This document shows positions 61,346 through 64,000 of a stretch of 64,000 nt of DNA, one piece after another; position 1 is the first letter of the stretch, and every line of letters begins with the position of its first letter. The translations under genes and the position numbers were made by a program. The notes below the pieces were generated by a model. The model saw only the letters and a list, made by a program, of their open reading frames with translations, ran no database searches and was not told the origin of the DNA. Origin of the DNA: Dietzia timorensis. GTDB lineage: Bacteria > Actinomycetota > Actinomycetes > Mycobacteriales > Mycobacteriaceae. The stretch covers positions 992,001 through 1,056,000 of the forward strand of contig NZ_CP015961.1 in the NCBI RefSeq assembly GCF_001659785.1. Reading direction: 5' to 3'.

Positions 61346-62563
61346 ATGTCCAAAATCAAGGTTGAAGGAACCGTTGTCGAGCTCGATGGCGACGAGATGA
61401 CTCGTATCATCTGGAAGTTCATCAAGGACAAGCTGATTCACCCTTACCTCGACCTCAACCTCGAATATTACGACTTGGGCATTGAGAGCCGGGACGCCAC
61501 GGACGACCAGATCACGGTCGACGCGGCGAATGCGATCAAGAAGCACGGCGCGGGCGTCAAGTGCGCGACCATCACGCCGGACGAGGCGCGCGTGGAGGAG
61601 TTCGGCCTCAGCCGGATGTACCGCTCGCCGAACGGCACGATCCGTAACATTCTCGGCGGCACGATTTTCCGCGCGCCGATCATTATCGACAACATTCCCC
61701 GCCTGGTTCCGGGCTGGACCAAGCCAATTATCGTCGGTCGTCACGCGTTCGGCGATCAGTACCGCGCCACCGACTTCAAGGCGCCCGGCGCCGGTACGGT
61801 CACCATTACCTACACCCCGGACGACGGCAGCGAGCCGATCGAGCACGAGGTCGTCAAGCTGCCCGAGGACGGTGGCGTCGTCATGGGCATGTACAACTTC
61901 AACAAGTCCATCGAGGACTTCGCGCGCGCTTCGTTCAACTACGGTCTGCAGCGCAACTACCCGGTGTACCTGTCCACGAAGAACACGATCCTCAAGGCCT
62001 ACGACGGCCAGTTCAAGGACATCTTCCAGGATGTGTTCGATCGTGAGTTCAAGGCCGAGTTCGATGCGGCCGGCCTCACCTACGAGCACCGCCTCATCGA
62101 CGACATGGTCGCCTCCGCGCTCAAGTGGGAGGGCGGCTACGTGTGGGCCTGCAAGAACTACGACGGCGACGTCCAGTCCGACATCGTCGCGCAGGGCTTC
62201 GGCTCGCTCGGCCTGATGACGTCGGTTCTCCTCACGCCGGACGGGCAGACGTGTGAGGCGGAGGCCGCCCACGGCACCGTCACGCGCCACTTCCGCCAGC
62301 ACCAGCAGGGCAAGCCGACCTCCACGAACCCGATCGCCTCGATCTTCGCGTGGACCCGCGGACTCGATCACCGTGGCAAGCTCGATAACACCCCGGAGGT
62401 GCGCGAGTTCGCCGGCAAGCTCGAGGACGTCGTCATCAAGACCGTCGAGTCGGGCAAGATGACCAAGGACCTCGCGCTCCTCGCCGAGGGCGACCAGGAT
62501 TACCTCACCACCGAGGAGTTCCTCGCCGCGATCGACGAGAACCTGCAGGCCGCGTTCCGCTAA
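61346..62563 (+). CDS. icd: NADP-dependent isocitrate dehydrogenase (dimeric type)
   Basis: This encodes 405 residues of the eukaryote-like homodimeric NADP-ICDH type. It begins [20 protein letters not shown], has the substrate motif [35 protein letters not shown]-like [34 protein letters not shown] and the cofactor site [14 protein letters not shown]. It converts isocitrate to 2-oxoglutarate with NADPH in the TCA cycle. The ATG at 61346 gives the usual start. It matches the mycobacterial icd1-metC-metA order. A long terminator hairpin follows. Confidence 0.96.
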   Translation: MSKIKVEGTVVELDGDEMTRIIWKFIKDKLIHPYLDLNLEYYDLGIESRDATDDQITVDAANAIKKHGAGVKCATITPDEARVEEFGLSRMYRSPNGTIRNILGGTIFRAPIIIDNIPRLVPGWTKPIIVGRHAFGDQYRATDFKAPGAGTVTITYTPDDGSEPIEHEVVKLPEDGGVVMGMYNFNKSIEDFARASFNYGLQRNYPVYLSTKNTILKAYDGQFKDIFQDVFDREFKAEFDAAGLTYEHRLIDDMVASALKWEGGYVWACKNYDGDVQSDIVAQGFGSLGLMTSVLLTPDGQTCEAEAAHGTVTRHFRQHQQGKPTSTNPIASIFAWTRGLDHRGKLDNTPEVREFAGKLEDVVIKTVESGKMTKDLALLAEGDQDYLTTEEFLAAIDENLQAAFR

Positions 62564-62608
62564 CGGGTCTCTCGTGCGGCCGCGCCGGCTGCACGACCGC
62601 ACATACTT

Positions 62609-62654
62609 CTGCCGCCCCCCGAATCCGAGACCGGATTCGGAGCAGGGGCGGCAG
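62609..62654 (+). terminator. Hairpin terminator after icd
   Basis: The outer arms CTGCCGCCCC and GGGGCGGCAG and inner arms CCGAATCCG and CGGATTCGG make one long hairpin with a 4-base loop and a 4-base bulge. It lies 45 bp after the icd stop and 27 bp before the next gene. Confidence 0.75.
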
Positions 62655-62681
62655 TCCGCATTTCGGGCATAGAGTCAGGGC

Positions 62682-63143
62682 ATGCCGAAATTCGCCACCG
62701 CAGACAGGCCAGACCGCGACCAACTCACCGCGTTCCTTCGCGGCGCCCACCGTGCCGTTCTCATCACCCACCGCGCCTCCGGGGGACTGCAGTCCTCGCC
62801 GGTGTCGTGCGGCATCGACGATTCGGGCAGGCTGCTCATCTCTACCTATCCGCAGCGCGCCAAGGCCACCAACATTCGCCGCGACCCCGCCGTCAGCCTG
62901 TGTGTCATGTCGGAGGACTGGAACGATCCGTACGTCCACGTCGACGGCACCGCCGAGGTGCTCGATCTGCCCGAGGCGCTCGAGGGGTTCGTCGAGTACT
63001 TCCGTTCGATCTCCGGCGAACATCCCGACTGGGACGAGTACAAGGAGGCGATGGCCAAGCAAGGCAAGTGCCTCGTCCGCGTCACCGTCGATTCGTGGGG
63101 ACCGATCGCCACCGGAGGTTTCCCGCCCGAGCTCGCCGAGTAG
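62682..63143 (+). CDS. PPOX-class F420-type oxidoreductase
   Basis: This encodes 153 residues of the split-barrel pyridoxamine-oxidase-like superfamily: LRGAHRAVLITHRASGGLQSS, then GIDDSGRLLISTYPQRAKAT, NIRRDPAVSLCVMSEDW and YVHVDGTAEVLDLPEA. The type matches the F420-dependent group common in mycolata (TIGR03618-like), which reduce quinones, biliverdin or other substrates with F420H2. The substrate is unknown. The ATG at 62682 follows a purine-rich stretch (AGAGTCAGGGC). Confidence 0.87.
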   Translation: MPKFATADRPDRDQLTAFLRGAHRAVLITHRASGGLQSSPVSCGIDDSGRLLISTYPQRAKATNIRRDPAVSLCVMSEDWNDPYVHVDGTAEVLDLPEALEGFVEYFRSISGEHPDWDEYKEAMAKQGKCLVRVTVDSWGPIATGGFPPELAE

Positions 63144-63283
63144 TCCGTCCACGCGACCCATCGCGCGGACCCATCGCGCGGCCCCGCCTCGCACCTTGTT
63201 AGTGCCCGTTAACGCGAAGTTGGTTCGGTGTTGGCATTAGATATCTAAGCTCCCGCTTAATGTTTGTGTGAGGAGCTTGCGTA

Positions 63284-64000
63284 ATGCCGAATGCGTTTCT
63301 TGTCCGCCGTGTAGGAAGCACGGAAAAATCGCGGTATGACGCCGGACGTGCCGCGAGCCCCGCTCGTCCCGCGATCGCTGCCGGCGTCGTCGGGGCGGTA
63401 GTCCTGGCATGGGTGGCTGCTTTTGCGCCGATGGCATCGGCGCAGGGTGGTCAGGAGGGCGCCTCGGGTGAGGATGCGCAGGCGGCGATCGTCATGGATG
63501 CGTCGTCGTCGATGCTCGAGCCCGACGAAGGCGGTACCCGGATGGACGTGGCCAAGCGCGCCGCGACCGAGCTCGTGGACTCCCTTCCCGACACCGCGAA
63601 CGTCGGGATGCTCGCTTACGGCACGCAGGTCAACGATGCCCCGGAGAACCACGAGCGCGGCTGCGAGGACATCCGCACGCTCGCTCCCGTCGGCCGCGTG
63701 GACAAAGAAGGGTTGAAGGGCGAGATCGACGGTCTGCAGGCACAGGGCTATACGCCGATCGGCAACGCTCTCCGTGCAGCCGGGGGCGAGCTGTCCGGCG
63801 AGGGCGAGCGCTCGATCATCCTGGTGTCTGACGGAATCGACACGTGCGCTCCTCCGCCGCCGTGCGAGGTGGCGAAGGAGTTAGCGGGCGAGGGCATCGG
63901 CCTTGCCGTGCACGTCGTCGGGTTCAAAGCGGACGAGGCCACCCGCGAGGAACTCGAATGTATCGCGGGGGAAACCAGTGGCTCTTACCGCCAGGCTGAT
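63284..64000 (+). CDS. Exported VWA-domain protein, N-terminal part
   Basis: This gene begins at an ATG (63284) with TGAGGAG before it and runs past the window end; 239 residues are seen. Residues about 26-54 form a hydrophobic export or anchor segment (AIAAGVVGAVVLAWVAAFAP). A von Willebrand A domain follows from about residue 66, with the metal-ion-dependent adhesion site DASSSM at 70-75 and later LVSDGIDTCAP. Cysteines in RGCEDIR and DTCAPPPPCE may form bonds outside the cell. Similar exported VWA proteins are common in mycolata; function is unknown. No stop lies inside the window. Confidence 0.85.
   Translation, partial: MPNAFLVRRVGSTEKSRYDAGRAASPARPAIAAGVVGAVVLAWVAAFAPMASAQGGQEGASGEDAQAAIVMDASSSMLEPDEGGTRMDVAKRAATELVDSLPDTANVGMLAYGTQVNDAPENHERGCEDIRTLAPVGRVDKEGLKGEIDGLQAQGYTPIGNALRAAGGELSGEGERSIILVSDGIDTCAPPPPCEVAKELAGEGIGLAVHVVGFKADEATREELECIAGETSGSYRQAD

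Overview
The window reads as a high-GC chromosome segment from a mycolic-acid actinobacterium (order Mycobacteriales). The genus is not settled; a Dietzia- or Corynebacterium-like relative would fit. The evidence is a mycothiol-dependent formaldehyde dehydrogenase, the ImuA'/ImuB/DnaE2 mutasome, a SAM-IV riboswitch ahead of metY-metX, a DUF3017 gene, dimeric isocitrate dehydrogenase, GTG/TTG starts and long antisense shadow frames typical of GC-rich coding DNA. No rRNA, tRNA, CRISPR array or insertion sequence was recognised.

Layout. 1-7.4 kb: tail of an FAD oxidoreductase, a small membrane protein, then a leftward 5-oxoproline operon (NRAMP-like transporter, pxpA, DUF1445, pxpB, pxpC) with a divergent GntR/FCD regulator and a regulator-type dyad, then an SDR protein. 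7.4-10.3 kb: a persulfide-stress module (cstB-like fusion, cstR, tauE) with three near-identical CstR-type palindromes. 10.4-19.3 kb: DoxX protein, thiM-thiE, a VapBC pair, aldehyde dehydrogenase, SRPBCC protein, a low-GC orphan gene, a helicase with a degenerate exonuclease-like region and a BRCT domain, and a second VapBC. 19.5-26.5 kb: mycothiol formaldehyde detoxification pair, epoxide-hydrolase-like enzyme, CPBP protease, secreted lipase, P450, orphan HigA-type antitoxin. 26.5-32 kb: PspC membrane protein divergent from a PspC-histidine kinase/LuxR response regulator pair, then VOC and WYL genes. 32-40 kb: imuA'-imuB with a LexA-like box, lipoprotein, sucrase/ferredoxin-like protein, dnaE2. 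40-44.5 kb: TDT transporter, trmL, trhO, and a low-GC islet with a bacteriocin-like secreted peptide gene (interrupted by an in-frame TAG) plus a small membrane protein that looks like its immunity factor.

45.3-57.1 kb holds the most unusual feature: a leftward seven-gene operon, with six genes joined by 4-bp ATGA overlaps. In order of transcription it encodes a PEP-synthase/rifampin-phosphotransferase-like enzyme, an acyl-AMP ligase fused to a nucleotidyltransferase domain, an acyl carrier protein, a thioester-reductase-like NAD(P) enzyme, a nucleoside-diphosphate-kinase domain fused to an AfsA-type double hot-dog protein, a UbiA prenyltransferase, and a P450. It lies between folD and the DUF3017 gene, which I recall as neighbours in mycobacteria (Rv3356c/Rv3355c). 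I infer a biosynthetic locus for a small lipid, butenolide or signalling molecule; its product cannot be read from sequence. 57.2-64 kb: nitroreductase, DUF3017, metX, metY with SAM-IV riboswitch, icd, a PPOX-class F420-type protein and the start of a VWA-domain protein cut by the window end.
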